Assembly: GCA_947475715.1 (NCBI GenBank)
Contig: CANJNY010000035.1
Coordinates: 1 to 39,045, forward strand
Reading direction: 5' to 3'
Length of the DNA stretch: 39,045 nt
DNA from: Prolixibacteraceae bacterium
Lineage (GTDB): Bacteria; Bacteroidota; Bacteroidia; Bacteroidales; Prolixibacteraceae
Below, piece after piece: positions 15,517-23,716 of the stretch. Made by a program: the position numbers and the translations under genes. Under the pieces are notes generated by a model that was given only the letters and a program-made list of their open reading frames with translations, was not told where the DNA came from and searched no databases. Every line of letters begins with the position of its first letter. Position 1 is the stretch's first letter.

Positions 15517-17940
15517 ATGAAAATATTAAAATTTGGAGGAACTTCTGTTGGTTCTGCTGAAAATGTAAGACGGATTGGCGAAATTGTTCTGAATCAACCG
15601 GAAAAGATTATTGTAGTGGTTTCCGCTCTGGGTGGAGTAACTGATTTGTTATTATCTGTGGCACAGAAAGCGGCCTCCGGAATAAAAATAAACGGCGAAT
15701 TAATTGCCATTCGCGCCCGTCATGATGAGATGATTTCTGCCTTGTTAAACAGTGAAAATGGGGCAAATACAAGTGATGCTCTTAAACCACTCTTTGATGA
15801 ACTCGATAAGATCATTCAGGGGGTAACCCTTATTGGTGAGCTCACTCCAAAAACATTGGATAAAATCCTGGGTTTCGGTGAGCGGCTCTCCTCCCTGCTA
15901 ATTAGTCGTTTCTTAAATGTACCCTTGATTGATAGCATGTCTGTAATCAAAACAGACAAGAATTTTGGAAAGGCTAATGTCGATTTTGATCTAACCTATC
16001 AACTGATTTCAGAGGCCACCCAAAAGGTGGAACACTTCGCTGTAGCGCCCGGTTTTATCTCTTCAGCTTCGGATGGTTCAATGACCACCCTGGGTCGTGG
16101 CGGTTCCGATTATACCGCGGCACTATTTGCTGCTGCTGTAAATGCCCGTCAACTGGAGATCTGGACCGATGTGGATGGATTTATGACCGCTGACCCCCGT
16201 GTGATCAGTAAAGCTTACACTATTCCAATGCTAAGCTATTCCGAAGCGATGGAGCTCTCCCACTTTGGCGCCAAGGTGATTTATCCCCCAACAATACTTC
16301 CGGTTTATCAAAAAAATATACCAATTCATATTAAAAATACACTGAATCCTGATGGGAATGGAACCCTGATCGGTCATTCAGATTCAGCCGGAAAGGATCA
16401 TCCCATAAAAGGGATCTCTTCGATTTCAGGCATCTCACTCTTTACGATTCAGGGATTGGGAATGGTTGGGGTAACCGGTATTTCAATGCGTCTCTTTGGG
16501 GCCCTGGCACTTAAAGAGATTAACGTAATTCTAATTTCTCAGGCCTCTTCCGAAAACTCAATTAGCTTTGCAATTGATTCCCATTTTGCAGCTGATGCAA
16601 CAACGGCGATATCCTCCGAATTTGAGCGCGAAATCGCTTCCGGACGGATCAGTAAACTGGCTTGCGAAAATGAACTCTCTATTTTAGCTATCGTAGGTGA
16701 AAATATGAAACACTCTGCCGGTATAGCCGGAAAACTTTTTCATACGATAGGTAAAAATGGAATAAACGTTGTAGCCATAGCACAGGGCGCCTCCGAACAA
16801 AATATCTCCTGGGTTGTTAAAAATTCCGATTTAAGAAAAACGTTAAATGTTGTGCATGAGGCATTTTTCCTCTCACCCTATGTTGAACTAAATGTATTCC
16901 TGGTTGGTATCGGTACTGTGGGACGCGATTTACTAGATCAGATCGGCAGACAGCAAGATAAATTAAGAAAAGAGCATCGGTTGAATCTAAAACTGACTGG
17001 TGTTGCAAATTCACGCAAGATGATTTTCGATCGCGAGGGACTTGACGTTTCAAATTTGAAGAATACGATCGTTCAGTCTGAAATAAAATCAGATCTGAAG
17101 CTGTTTTGTAAGACAATGGTGGAGATGAATATGTTTAACTCAGTTTTTGTGGATTGCACTGCCGATGACAAAGTAGCCAATCATTACCTTTTTGCCCTTG
17201 AGAATTACATCTCGGTGGTTGCAGCAAATAAAGTTGCGGCATCTTCTGAATATAGCCGTTATCGTGAACTCAAGGAGATGGCAGCAAATCATGGGGTAAA
17301 ATTTCTGTTTGAGACCAACGTCGGCGCAGGGCTGCCATTGATCTCTACGATCAATGATTTAATGCATTCGGGGGATCGTATAGTTCGTATTGAGGCGGTA
17401 CTGTCAGGGACGCTCAATTATATTTTCAATACATTAAGCAAGGATATTCCTTTTAGTGTGGCGGTTAAAATGGCCAAGGAGATGGGCTATGCCGAACCCG
17501 ATCCACGCATCGACCTGAGCGGAATTGACGTCATCCGGAAACTGGTGATTCTGGCACGTGAGTCTGGTTATCGATTGGAAAAAGAAGATGTTGAGAATAA
17601 CTCTTTTATTCCTGCAAAATATTTCAGTTCCTCCATGGAGGAATTCTGGAATACAATCAGTGAGATGGATGAAGTTTTTGAAAAACAACGGCTCGTTCTT
17701 GAGGCAAAGCATCAGAAATGGCGTTTTGTGGGAGTAATGAATGAGGGTAAAGCCTCTGTCTCACTGGTTATTGTTGATCCCGGACATCCATTTTATGACC
17801 TTGAAGGAAGTAATAATATTTTATTGCTTACAAGCGAACGGTATAATGAATATCCCATGTTAATTAAAGGCTATGGTGCAGGTGCTGCAGTTACTGCAGC
17901 CGGGGTTTTTGCCGATTTAATCAAGGTTTCGAATATCTGA
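15517..17940 (+). CDS. thrA: Bifunctional aspartokinase / homoserine dehydrogenase I
   Basis: The 807-residue fusion has the expected length. The aspartokinase domain spans 1 to about 290, with KFGGTSVG (5-12), TTLGRGGSDYTA (190-201) and WTDVDGFMTADPR (216-228). Paired ACT regulatory domains cover about 305-450, for example GLGMVGVTGISMRLFGAL and AIVGENMKHSAGIAGKLF. Homoserine dehydrogenase covers about 458-807, with the NAD(P)-binding VFLVGIGTVG (460-469), VAANKVAAS, a VLSGTLNYIFNTL motif and GYAEPDPRIDLSGIDVIRK. It catalyses the first and third steps from aspartate to homoserine and is usually inhibited by threonine. The apgM-like and thrC genes follow on the same strand, forming the threonine operon. 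Confidence 0.96.
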   Translation: MKILKFGGTSVGSAENVRRIGEIVLNQPEKIIVVVSALGGVTDLLLSVAQKAASGIKINGELIAIRARHDEMISALLNSENGANTSDALKPLFDELDKIIQGVTLIGELTPKTLDKILGFGERLSSLLISRFLNVPLIDSMSVIKTDKNFGKANVDFDLTYQLISEATQKVEHFAVAPGFISSASDGSMTTLGRGGSDYTAALFAAAVNARQLEIWTDVDGFMTADPRVISKAYTIPMLSYSEAMELSHFGAKVIYPPTILPVYQKNIPIHIKNTLNPDGNGTLIGHSDSAGKDHPIKGISSISGISLFTIQGLGMVGVTGISMRLFGALALKEINVILISQASSENSISFAIDSHFAADATTAISSEFEREIASGRISKLACENELSILAIVGENMKHSAGIAGKLFHTIGKNGINVVAIAQGASEQNISWVVKNSDLRKTLNVVHEAFFLSPYVELNVFLVGIGTVGRDLLDQIGRQQDKLRKEHRLNLKLTGVANSRKMIFDREGLDVSNLKNTIVQSEIKSDLKLFCKTMVEMNMFNSVFVDCTADDKVANHYLFALENYISVVAANKVAASSEYSRYRELKEMAANHGVKFLFETNVGAGLPLISTINDLMHSGDRIVRIEAVLSGTLNYIFNTLSKDIPFSVAVKMAKEMGYAEPDPRIDLSGIDVIRKLVILARESGYRLEKEDVENNSFIPAKYFSSSMEEFWNTISEMDEVFEKQRLVLEAKHQKWRFVGVMNEGKASVSLVIVDPGHPFYDLEGSNNILLLTSERYNEYPMLIKGYGAGAAVTAAGVFADLIKVSNI

Positions 17941-18045
17941 TAATTAAAAATTATTGATCAGAAAACAAGCCATGTTTAAAATTTCTTTTCATATCCGAAT
18001 AGCCGGCCGGTTACTTCCGGCAATTAAAAATTAAATTATAAAAAG

Positions 18046-19260
18046 ATGAAATATATAGTTATTTTGGGTGACGGGATGTCTGATCAACCCGAGGTTGAAC
18101 ATGATGGGCTCACTCCGTTGATGGCAGCTAATATACCCAATATTGACAGGCTCGCAGCGTTGGGAAGATCAGGGTTACTAAAAACGATTCCTGAACGGCT
18201 GCATCCCGGAAGCGAAGTCGCCAATCTTGCCGTACTCGGATACGATGTGGAGGCTGTTTTTGAAGGACGTGGTGTAATTGAGGCTGCCAGTATCGGTGTG
18301 GCTCTCGAGGAGGGTGATCTGGCACTGAGATGTAATCTGATTTGCATCGCTGACGAAAAAATTAAAAATCACTCAGCCGGGCATATTTCAACACCTGAAG
18401 CAATCGAGTTAATTGATGCCTTGAATGCCGAATTTGGGAATGAAAAAGTCCGGTTTTATCCCGGTGTTTCCTATCGTCATTTACTGGTTATCAAGGGTGG
18501 AAATAAGTCCTTGAAATGTATTCCACCTCATGACGTTACGGGTACTCCTGTGGTGGATGTTCTGCCTGAAGCTTCCAATGCGGCGGGTGAGCAGACTGCC
18601 TTACTTTTACTCGATCTGATTCATAAATCGAGAATACTGCTCGAAAAACATCCGGTAAATTTAAAACGTACGATGGACGGTAAAGATCCGGCGAACTCAG
18701 TTTGGCCCTGGTCTCCCGGATATAAACCATCGATGAAAACATTAAAAGAGATGTTTGGTATTGGATCCGGATCTGTAATTTCAGCCGTTGATCTGATCCA
18801 GGGAATTGGTGTATATGCCGGTCTGGATGTCATCAAAGTTGAAGGTGCCACCGGATTGTTTGATACCAATTACGAAGGTAAAGCGGAAGCGGCTGTTGAA
18901 GCACTCAAAACCTCTGATTTCGTATATCTGCATATTGAAGCCAGTGATGAAGCGGGTCATGAAGGAAATTATGATCTTAAGTTAAAAACTATCGAATATC
19001 TTGATAATCGGGTGGTTAAGTATCTTGTGGAGGAGATCGGAAAGATGGAGGAACCTGTGGCTATTGCTATTCTGCCAGATCATCCTACACCATGGAAGCT
19101 TAAAACCCATACGCGTGATGCAGTCCCTTTCCTGATATGGTATCCCGGAATTGAGCCTGATGCAGTAATTCATTATGATGAAATATCTGCCCGTGAGGGT
19201 AACTATGGAACTCTGGAGAGTCAGCAGTTTATGGAGGAGCTCTTGAAATCAGGCAAATAA
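18046..19260 (+). CDS. ApgM-like protein, proposed homoserine kinase
   Basis: The 404-residue protein belongs to the cofactor-independent phosphoglycerate mutase (ApgM) branch of the alkaline phosphatase superfamily. Its metal-binding start is IVILGDGMSD (4-13, Asp9), with the candidate nucleophile Ser56 in HPGSEVANLAVLGYD, HIEASDEAGHEGN near 299-311, and a DHPTP motif further on. It lies between thrA and thrC where thrB would be expected, and no GHMP-type ThrB is visible. A protein family model for proposed homoserine kinase describes exactly this gene context, so phosphorylation of homoserine is the best inference; phosphoglycerate mutase activity is the alternative. thrC starts 9 bases after its stop. 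Confidence 0.85.
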   Translation: MKYIVILGDGMSDQPEVEHDGLTPLMAANIPNIDRLAALGRSGLLKTIPERLHPGSEVANLAVLGYDVEAVFEGRGVIEAASIGVALEEGDLALRCNLICIADEKIKNHSAGHISTPEAIELIDALNAEFGNEKVRFYPGVSYRHLLVIKGGNKSLKCIPPHDVTGTPVVDVLPEASNAAGEQTALLLLDLIHKSRILLEKHPVNLKRTMDGKDPANSVWPWSPGYKPSMKTLKEMFGIGSGSVISAVDLIQGIGVYAGLDVIKVEGATGLFDTNYEGKAEAAVEALKTSDFVYLHIEASDEAGHEGNYDLKLKTIEYLDNRVVKYLVEEIGKMEEPVAIAILPDHPTPWKLKTHTRDAVPFLIWYPGIEPDAVIHYDEISAREGNYGTLESQQFMEELLKSGK

Positions 19261-19269
19261 CCCATTTCT

Positions 19270-20568
19270 ATGAAATATTACAGTACCAATCATAACACTG
19301 CGGATGTAACTCTTGAATTGGCAGTTACCCAGGGTTTGGCTGCGGATCGCGGCCTGTTTATGCCTGAACGAATTGATCGTTTACCAGAATCCTTTTTTCG
19401 CGAAATAGGTGCAATGAGTTTTCAGGAGCTCTCCTTAGAGGTTGCTAAAAAATTCTTTGGGGAAGATATTCCTGAATATACCCTTCAAAAGATTGTGTTT
19501 AATACGCTAACTTTCGATACCCCTTTGGTTGAAGTCGATCCAAATATATTTTCGCTTGAACTTTTTCATGGTCCCACCTCTGCGTTTAAAGATGTGGGTG
19601 CCCGCTTTATGGCCCGCCTGTTATCCCATTTTCTTGGAAAAGAGAAGAAGATGGTTCATGTTTTGGTAGCCACCTCAGGGGATACCGGAAGCGCTGTTGC
19701 CAACGGATTTTTAGGCGTCCCTGGAATTAAGGTTCATGTTTTGTATCCTAAAGGAAAGGTAAGCGATATTCAGGAGAAGCAGTTCACCACATTGGGGCAG
19801 AATATTACAGCCCTTGAAATCGATGGTACATTTGATGATTGTCAGGCACTTGTTAAGTCTGCTTTTATGGATGAGGAACTTAAAAAGAAAATCACGATAA
19901 CTTCTGCCAATTCAATTAATGTGGCGCGGTTTCTCCCGCAGGCCTTCTATTATTTTAATGCCTGGGCAAAGCTGGAAGATAAAACCCGCGATGTGGTTTT
20001 TTCGGTCCCAAGTGGCAATTTCGGTAATCTTACCGCAGGGCTTTTTGCAAAAAAAATGGGGCTTCCCGTCTCTAAATTTATCGCAGCAAATAACCTTAAT
20101 GATATTGTATTCAATTATTTGAGAACCGGAGTTTATGAACCCCGCGCCTCCGTTTCGACCATTGCCAATGCAATGGATGTTGGTGATCCAAGTAATTTTG
20201 CCCGTATCCTGGATTTGTATGGACACAATCATCAGGCTATTTGCGGAGAGATGATCGGCACCACCTATAGTGATGATCAAATCAGAGAAACCTTGTACGC
20301 TGTTTATAAGAATACCGGATATCTAATGGATCCGCATGGCGCAGTGGGCTATCGCGCGCTCCATGAATTGTTAAAAGAGGGGGAAACCGGTATTTTTCTT
20401 GAAACAGCCCACCCGGCCAAATTTACCGAAACTGTTGAACAGATCATTGGTATAGGGAATGTCCCGATGCCGCAGAAACTGAAGAATTTTATGAATGGAG
20501 TAAAGCTTAGTATTGAGTTCTCTTCAAAATATGATTCATTCAGGGAATACCTTAATGAATTGGAATAA
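19270..20568 (+). CDS. thrC: Threonine synthase
   Basis: The 432-residue protein is a full-length threonine synthase of the fold-type II PLP group. It opens MKYYSTNHNT and has GLAADRGLFMPERI (22-35), the PLP lysine Lys107 in FHGPTSAFKDVGARFMARLL (99-118), LVATSGDTGSAVANGF binding the cofactor phosphate, SANSINVARFLPQ, SVPSGNFGNLTAG and DPHGAVGY. It converts O-phosphohomoserine to threonine and phosphate. It is the third gene of the operon and ends facing the minus-strand barrel gene, with 33 bases between the stop codons. A T-rich run follows, but I see no stable stem there. Confidence 0.97.
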   Translation: MKYYSTNHNTADVTLELAVTQGLAADRGLFMPERIDRLPESFFREIGAMSFQELSLEVAKKFFGEDIPEYTLQKIVFNTLTFDTPLVEVDPNIFSLELFHGPTSAFKDVGARFMARLLSHFLGKEKKMVHVLVATSGDTGSAVANGFLGVPGIKVHVLYPKGKVSDIQEKQFTTLGQNITALEIDGTFDDCQALVKSAFMDEELKKKITITSANSINVARFLPQAFYYFNAWAKLEDKTRDVVFSVPSGNFGNLTAGLFAKKMGLPVSKFIAANNLNDIVFNYLRTGVYEPRASVSTIANAMDVGDPSNFARILDLYGHNHQAICGEMIGTTYSDDQIRETLYAVYKNTGYLMDPHGAVGYRALHELLKEGETGIFLETAHPAKFTETVEQIIGIGNVPMPQKLKNFMNGVKLSIEFSSKYDSFREYLNELE

Positions 20569-20601
20569 GTTTTCTATAAATCAGCACTTTTTTTTGTATA
20601 A

Positions 20602-21384
20602 TTAATTGAGAATCGCCTTGCGGTACCTGTTTTTATAATGCTCTTTTAAAGTATAGGCATATCCAAATGAAATCATTTTAGCAAGTGGATTTGAAGTTCC
20701 GTCGGCATTGCTGTTTTGAATAGGGGACATACCATAATAGATGCCCATTTCAATGAATATTGCTTCCTTTTTATTTAATTTATAGGATAATCCCAGGATC
20801 CCATTTAATCCTAAATTTAATCCATTCAGTTTCTGAGAGCTATTTCCTAAAACTTCTTGAAGTGTATAAGGAAGTTTGTTTTTTTTCTCCGGATCTGTAT
20901 AGATATTTTCGTCGCTAATTTCGTCACGATTAGCACTTACTAATAACCCAAAACATGGTCCTATACCACCATAAGCTGACAAGTTAGTGTTAATTTTCAG
21001 TCTCTGTCTGATCAAAACAGGAAAAAGAATATAGTTCAGATTAATGTCGCTCGAAAAATTTGAATACAATTTTGGAAATAAACTGGATGGTGTGAAAGAT
21101 TGAGGTGTGGTAAGAGTTGTGAATTTATTTAACCCACCTTGCGTTGAATACTCAATTCCTATTGAATAGGATAGTGTTGGGGTGACATGTAACTCTCCGT
21201 GTATTCCAAATTCCTTACCTATTTTTAGCGTATTACTTCCAAAAAATGGATTGTCTGAGTTTGTTCCTGTCAAACTTGAAGAGTTCATTCCTCCTTTGGC
21301 CCCTAACGTTAATCTCTGGGCTTTTAAATTACTATAAGGAAAAGTCAGGGCTATAATAAATAAAAGAGGTGCAATATTTTTCAT
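20602..21384 (-). CDS. Outer-membrane beta-barrel protein (PorT-like)
   Basis: The 260-residue product has a signal peptide (IAPLLFIIALTFPYSNLKAQ) and then alternating amphipathic strands typical of the small outer-membrane barrels of Bacteroidota: LTLGAKGGMNSSSLTG, GIHGELHVTPTLSYSIGIEY, YILFPVLIRQRLKIN, LSAYGGIGPCFGLLVSA, LGLNGILGLSYKLN, and a C-terminal strand MISFGYAYTLKEHYKNR. The pattern fits the PorT/outer-membrane-barrel families. Ligand and role are unknown. It converges with thrC and diverges from the NigD-like gene. The 264-base gap upstream (21385-21648) holds no gene and no clean promoter match. Confidence 0.75.
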   Translation of the reverse strand: MKNIAPLLFIIALTFPYSNLKAQRLTLGAKGGMNSSSLTGTNSDNPFFGSNTLKIGKEFGIHGELHVTPTLSYSIGIEYSTQGGLNKFTTLTTPQSFTPSSLFPKLYSNFSSDINLNYILFPVLIRQRLKINTNLSAYGGIGPCFGLLVSANRDEISDENIYTDPEKKNKLPYTLQEVLGNSSQKLNGLNLGLNGILGLSYKLNKKEAIFIEMGIYYGMSPIQNSNADGTSNPLAKMISFGYAYTLKEHYKNRYRKAILN

Positions 21385-21648
21385 TTTTATTAGTTGTAAA
21401 TTGATACTTATTGAGGTGATTTGGGCTAGTATTAATCAAAACCGGACGAAATTAACATTTTTAGATCGATTTATTTGGTTTTATAAGGATATATTCCTGA
21501 AGTATTATTGCTGTAGTTCTTTTTACTAATAATTCTTTAAAATTCATTGTTTGGCCTTATTTTTGATTAGAATTAATTGATAGTTTTAGACATTATGAAA
21601 CTATATCTTCAGAGATTATATCTTTTTTTAAATTAAAAATTTAATACT

Positions 21649-22353
21649 ATGAAAACGACAACACGAATCTTTAATGTTTTCCTCACTTTCATGATCGTTT
21701 TGGTTGTTCTTTTTTCTTCATGCACCAAAGAAAAAGATTACTACTCAATTGGTGATATTTTCGTTTCTTATGGTGTAATTGAGAAAAGAAGTGAAACGAT
21801 AAATGATTTTATAATTCATCTTGATGACGGAAACAATGTTGTTCCTGCAACGACATCGGAATCGTCGTTCCGGATCAAAGATAATCAGCGGATCTGGGTC
21901 TACTTTAATCCGCTGAGTGATACTAAACTCACCGATTCAACAGTGACCTATATTTCCAGAATTGTTAGCCTGAAAGAAATTTTGTTTAAGGATATCAAAA
22001 ATAGTGCACAGGTTTCGGATGACAGCATGGGACATGATCCTCTCATTGTCAGGGATGCATGGATATCTAAAACAGGTGGAATACTAACCCTTGATCTGAA
22101 ATATTTCACACAGGGGAGCCTTCATTACGTTAACCTGATTGATAATGGGGAGGCTGATGGAATCATCAAACCATTTGTTCTGGAGTTACGTCATAATGCC
22201 CGCGGTGATTCGCCTGCATATCCTGCAACTGCTTTGGTCAGTTTCAAGCTGAATTATTTAAAGCTTACCGGTCAGAATATGACAAGGTTTTATATTCGAT
22301 ATACCGATTATGATGGACGGAGAATCGATTTGCCATTGACATACCATTATTGA
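21649..22353 (+). CDS. NigD-like lipoprotein
   Basis: The 234-residue protein starts with a lipoprotein signal peptide ending in the lipobox LFSSC (Cys25), so it should be anchored to the outer membrane. The rest resembles the two-domain NigD-like family of Bacteroidota: an N-terminal OB-like half (DIFVSYGVIEKRSETINDFI) and a C-terminal beta-rich half with LTLDLKYFTQGSLHYVNLI, LELRHNARGDSP and ALVSFKLNYL. The family is named after a gene of a bacteriocin locus in Prevotella, but most members have no known function. No bacteriocin or immunity genes are visible nearby, so the name should be read as a family label only. Confidence 0.78.
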   Translation: MKTTTRIFNVFLTFMIVLVVLFSSCTKEKDYYSIGDIFVSYGVIEKRSETINDFIIHLDDGNNVVPATTSESSFRIKDNQRIWVYFNPLSDTKLTDSTVTYISRIVSLKEILFKDIKNSAQVSDDSMGHDPLIVRDAWISKTGGILTLDLKYFTQGSLHYVNLIDNGEADGIIKPFVLELRHNARGDSPAYPATALVSFKLNYLKLTGQNMTRFYIRYTDYDGRRIDLPLTYHY

Positions 22354-22411
22354 TAAAGCACTTTTTTTGATCCATTCAGTGATTGATTAATACATTCTAG
22401 TTTTTTTTATT

Positions 22412-22419
22412 TATGTTTG
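22412..22419 (+). promoter_or_regulatory. Candidate -7 box of the serine hydrolase gene
   Basis: TATGTTTG matches TAnnTTTG exactly, 119 bases upstream of the serine hydrolase start. A long T-run precedes it, and no -33 TTTG is present at the normal spacing. Transcription from here would give a leader of about 110 bases. Confidence 0.3.
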
Positions 22420-22538
22420 CGTAATTGATAAACTGATCTGAAATATTGTGTTTTACATCGGAAGTTTTTTCTAACCAAAAATATTCCAACCTTGTTTTTT
22501 TAGTGTTTTATATAAAACTTTAATACCATTTTCAGACT

Positions 22539-23552
22539 ATGAAATCAATTCTAGCCAGAAAAATCTCATTTGGATACTTCTTAATTGGAATAATATTTTC
22601 TATTTCAGGCACCTATGTTTTTTCCGAATATGTTTTAAATGGTTCTGTTTTTGGCCATTCCTTTACTTCACTAACGGATGAAAAATTCAATTTAAATTGT
22701 AACTACGATGTGAAACGATTAAATGGTTACAATTATATTAAACCTTTAATGTTTGTGGATAATGAGTGTGAATCGGAGGATCTTTCCTCTGTAAAGCAGC
22801 GTGTTTATTCGCTAATCGAACAGTATAAAGTTTCAGGTGATTTAATTTCCTGCTCTGTTTATCTGAAATCCTATCAAAAAAATGGATGGATTGGTATTAA
22901 TGAAAATGAAAAGTTCAGCCCGGGATCATTACTTAAGGTGCCGGTATTGATAACCTTTTTAAAAATGAATGAAACATCCCCGGGTATTTTAGATAAAACA
23001 CTAACGTATGATCATGTTCTGGTTTCGAATAAAAATGCCGAATTTCTTTCCAGTCAAATCCAATTAGGGCATAAATATTCAGTTAGAGAGCTGCTTACCT
23101 ACATGATCGCTTACTCTGATAACAATGCAACCAACCTTTTAAATACGGTTATTGATGTTACTATATTTAAGAAAATTTTTACCGATTTGGGCTTAGCGCC
23201 TCCTGATTGGAAATCGAATAATTATCCGATTTCTCCAAAGGATTATTCATTATTTATGAGAGTTTTATATAATGCATCATATATCTCGAATGAAGATTCA
23301 GAGTTTGCCACTGAATTATTAACTCATTCAGATTTTCATAATGGCTTAATAAAAAACCTCCCATCGTATATAAAAAAGGCCCATAAGTTTGGTGAGGGTG
23401 GCATTAGCACAGAGCCAGAGCTTTCCGAGTCTGCCTTTATCTATCTTGAAAACAAACCTTATTTACTTACAGTGATGACCAAGGGGAAGAATAATCAGAA
23501 ATTAGCTCAAATAATAAGTCAGATTTCAGATATTGTCTACCAAAGTATGTAG
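22539..23552 (+). CDS. Class A beta-lactamase-like serine hydrolase, membrane-anchored
   Basis: The 337-residue protein has an N-terminal hydrophobic segment (GYFLIGIIFSISGTYVFSEY, 12-31), a spacer, and a beta-lactamase/transpeptidase-like domain from about 85. Its catalytic motifs are SxxK as Ser130-Leu-Leu-Lys133, SDN at 193-195 and a KxG-type element as Lys283-Phe-Gly285. I do not see the ExxLN (Glu166) motif that deacylates true class A beta-lactamases, and the KTG threonine is replaced by Phe. It is therefore better called a serine hydrolase or carboxypeptidase-like protein than a resistance enzyme. The substrate is unknown; peptidoglycan peptides are possible. Its neighbours give no strong functional context. 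Confidence 0.82.
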   Translation: MKSILARKISFGYFLIGIIFSISGTYVFSEYVLNGSVFGHSFTSLTDEKFNLNCNYDVKRLNGYNYIKPLMFVDNECESEDLSSVKQRVYSLIEQYKVSGDLISCSVYLKSYQKNGWIGINENEKFSPGSLLKVPVLITFLKMNETSPGILDKTLTYDHVLVSNKNAEFLSSQIQLGHKYSVRELLTYMIAYSDNNATNLLNTVIDVTIFKKIFTDLGLAPPDWKSNNYPISPKDYSLFMRVLYNASYISNEDSEFATELLTHSDFHNGLIKNLPSYIKKAHKFGEGGISTEPELSESAFIYLENKPYLLTVMTKGKNNQKLAQIISQISDIVYQSM

Positions 23553-23688
23553 GTTGTTTTTTTCTCAGAAAAAAAAACTATTTATCGTCTTCAACCAGAA
23601 TAAGCGCGACGGAGAATTTCATGTCATAATTTGGTTGTCCTTATATTTTATTTCCCCGGTTTTTTAATGACCTTTCATTCAATTCCGT

Positions 23689-23696
23689 TACTTTTG
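23689..23696 (+). promoter_or_regulatory. Candidate -7 box of the S9 peptidase gene
   Basis: TACTTTTG matches TAnnTTTG exactly, 20 bases upstream of the ATG at 23717, the spacing expected for a short leader. A -33 element is not obvious. Confidence 0.5.
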
Positions 23697-23716
23697 CAGG
23701 AAATAAAATTCAGCCG

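Noticed and set aside
15458-15520. A 20-codon frame before thrA considered as an attenuation leader peptide; its stop overlaps the thrA start.
   Set aside because: It contains no threonine or isoleucine codon run and no clear translation start context.
21649-22353. Reading the NigD-like protein as evidence for a bacteriocin locus.
   Set aside because: NigD-like is a broad lipoprotein family; no bacteriocin precursor, exporter or immunity gene is visible around it.
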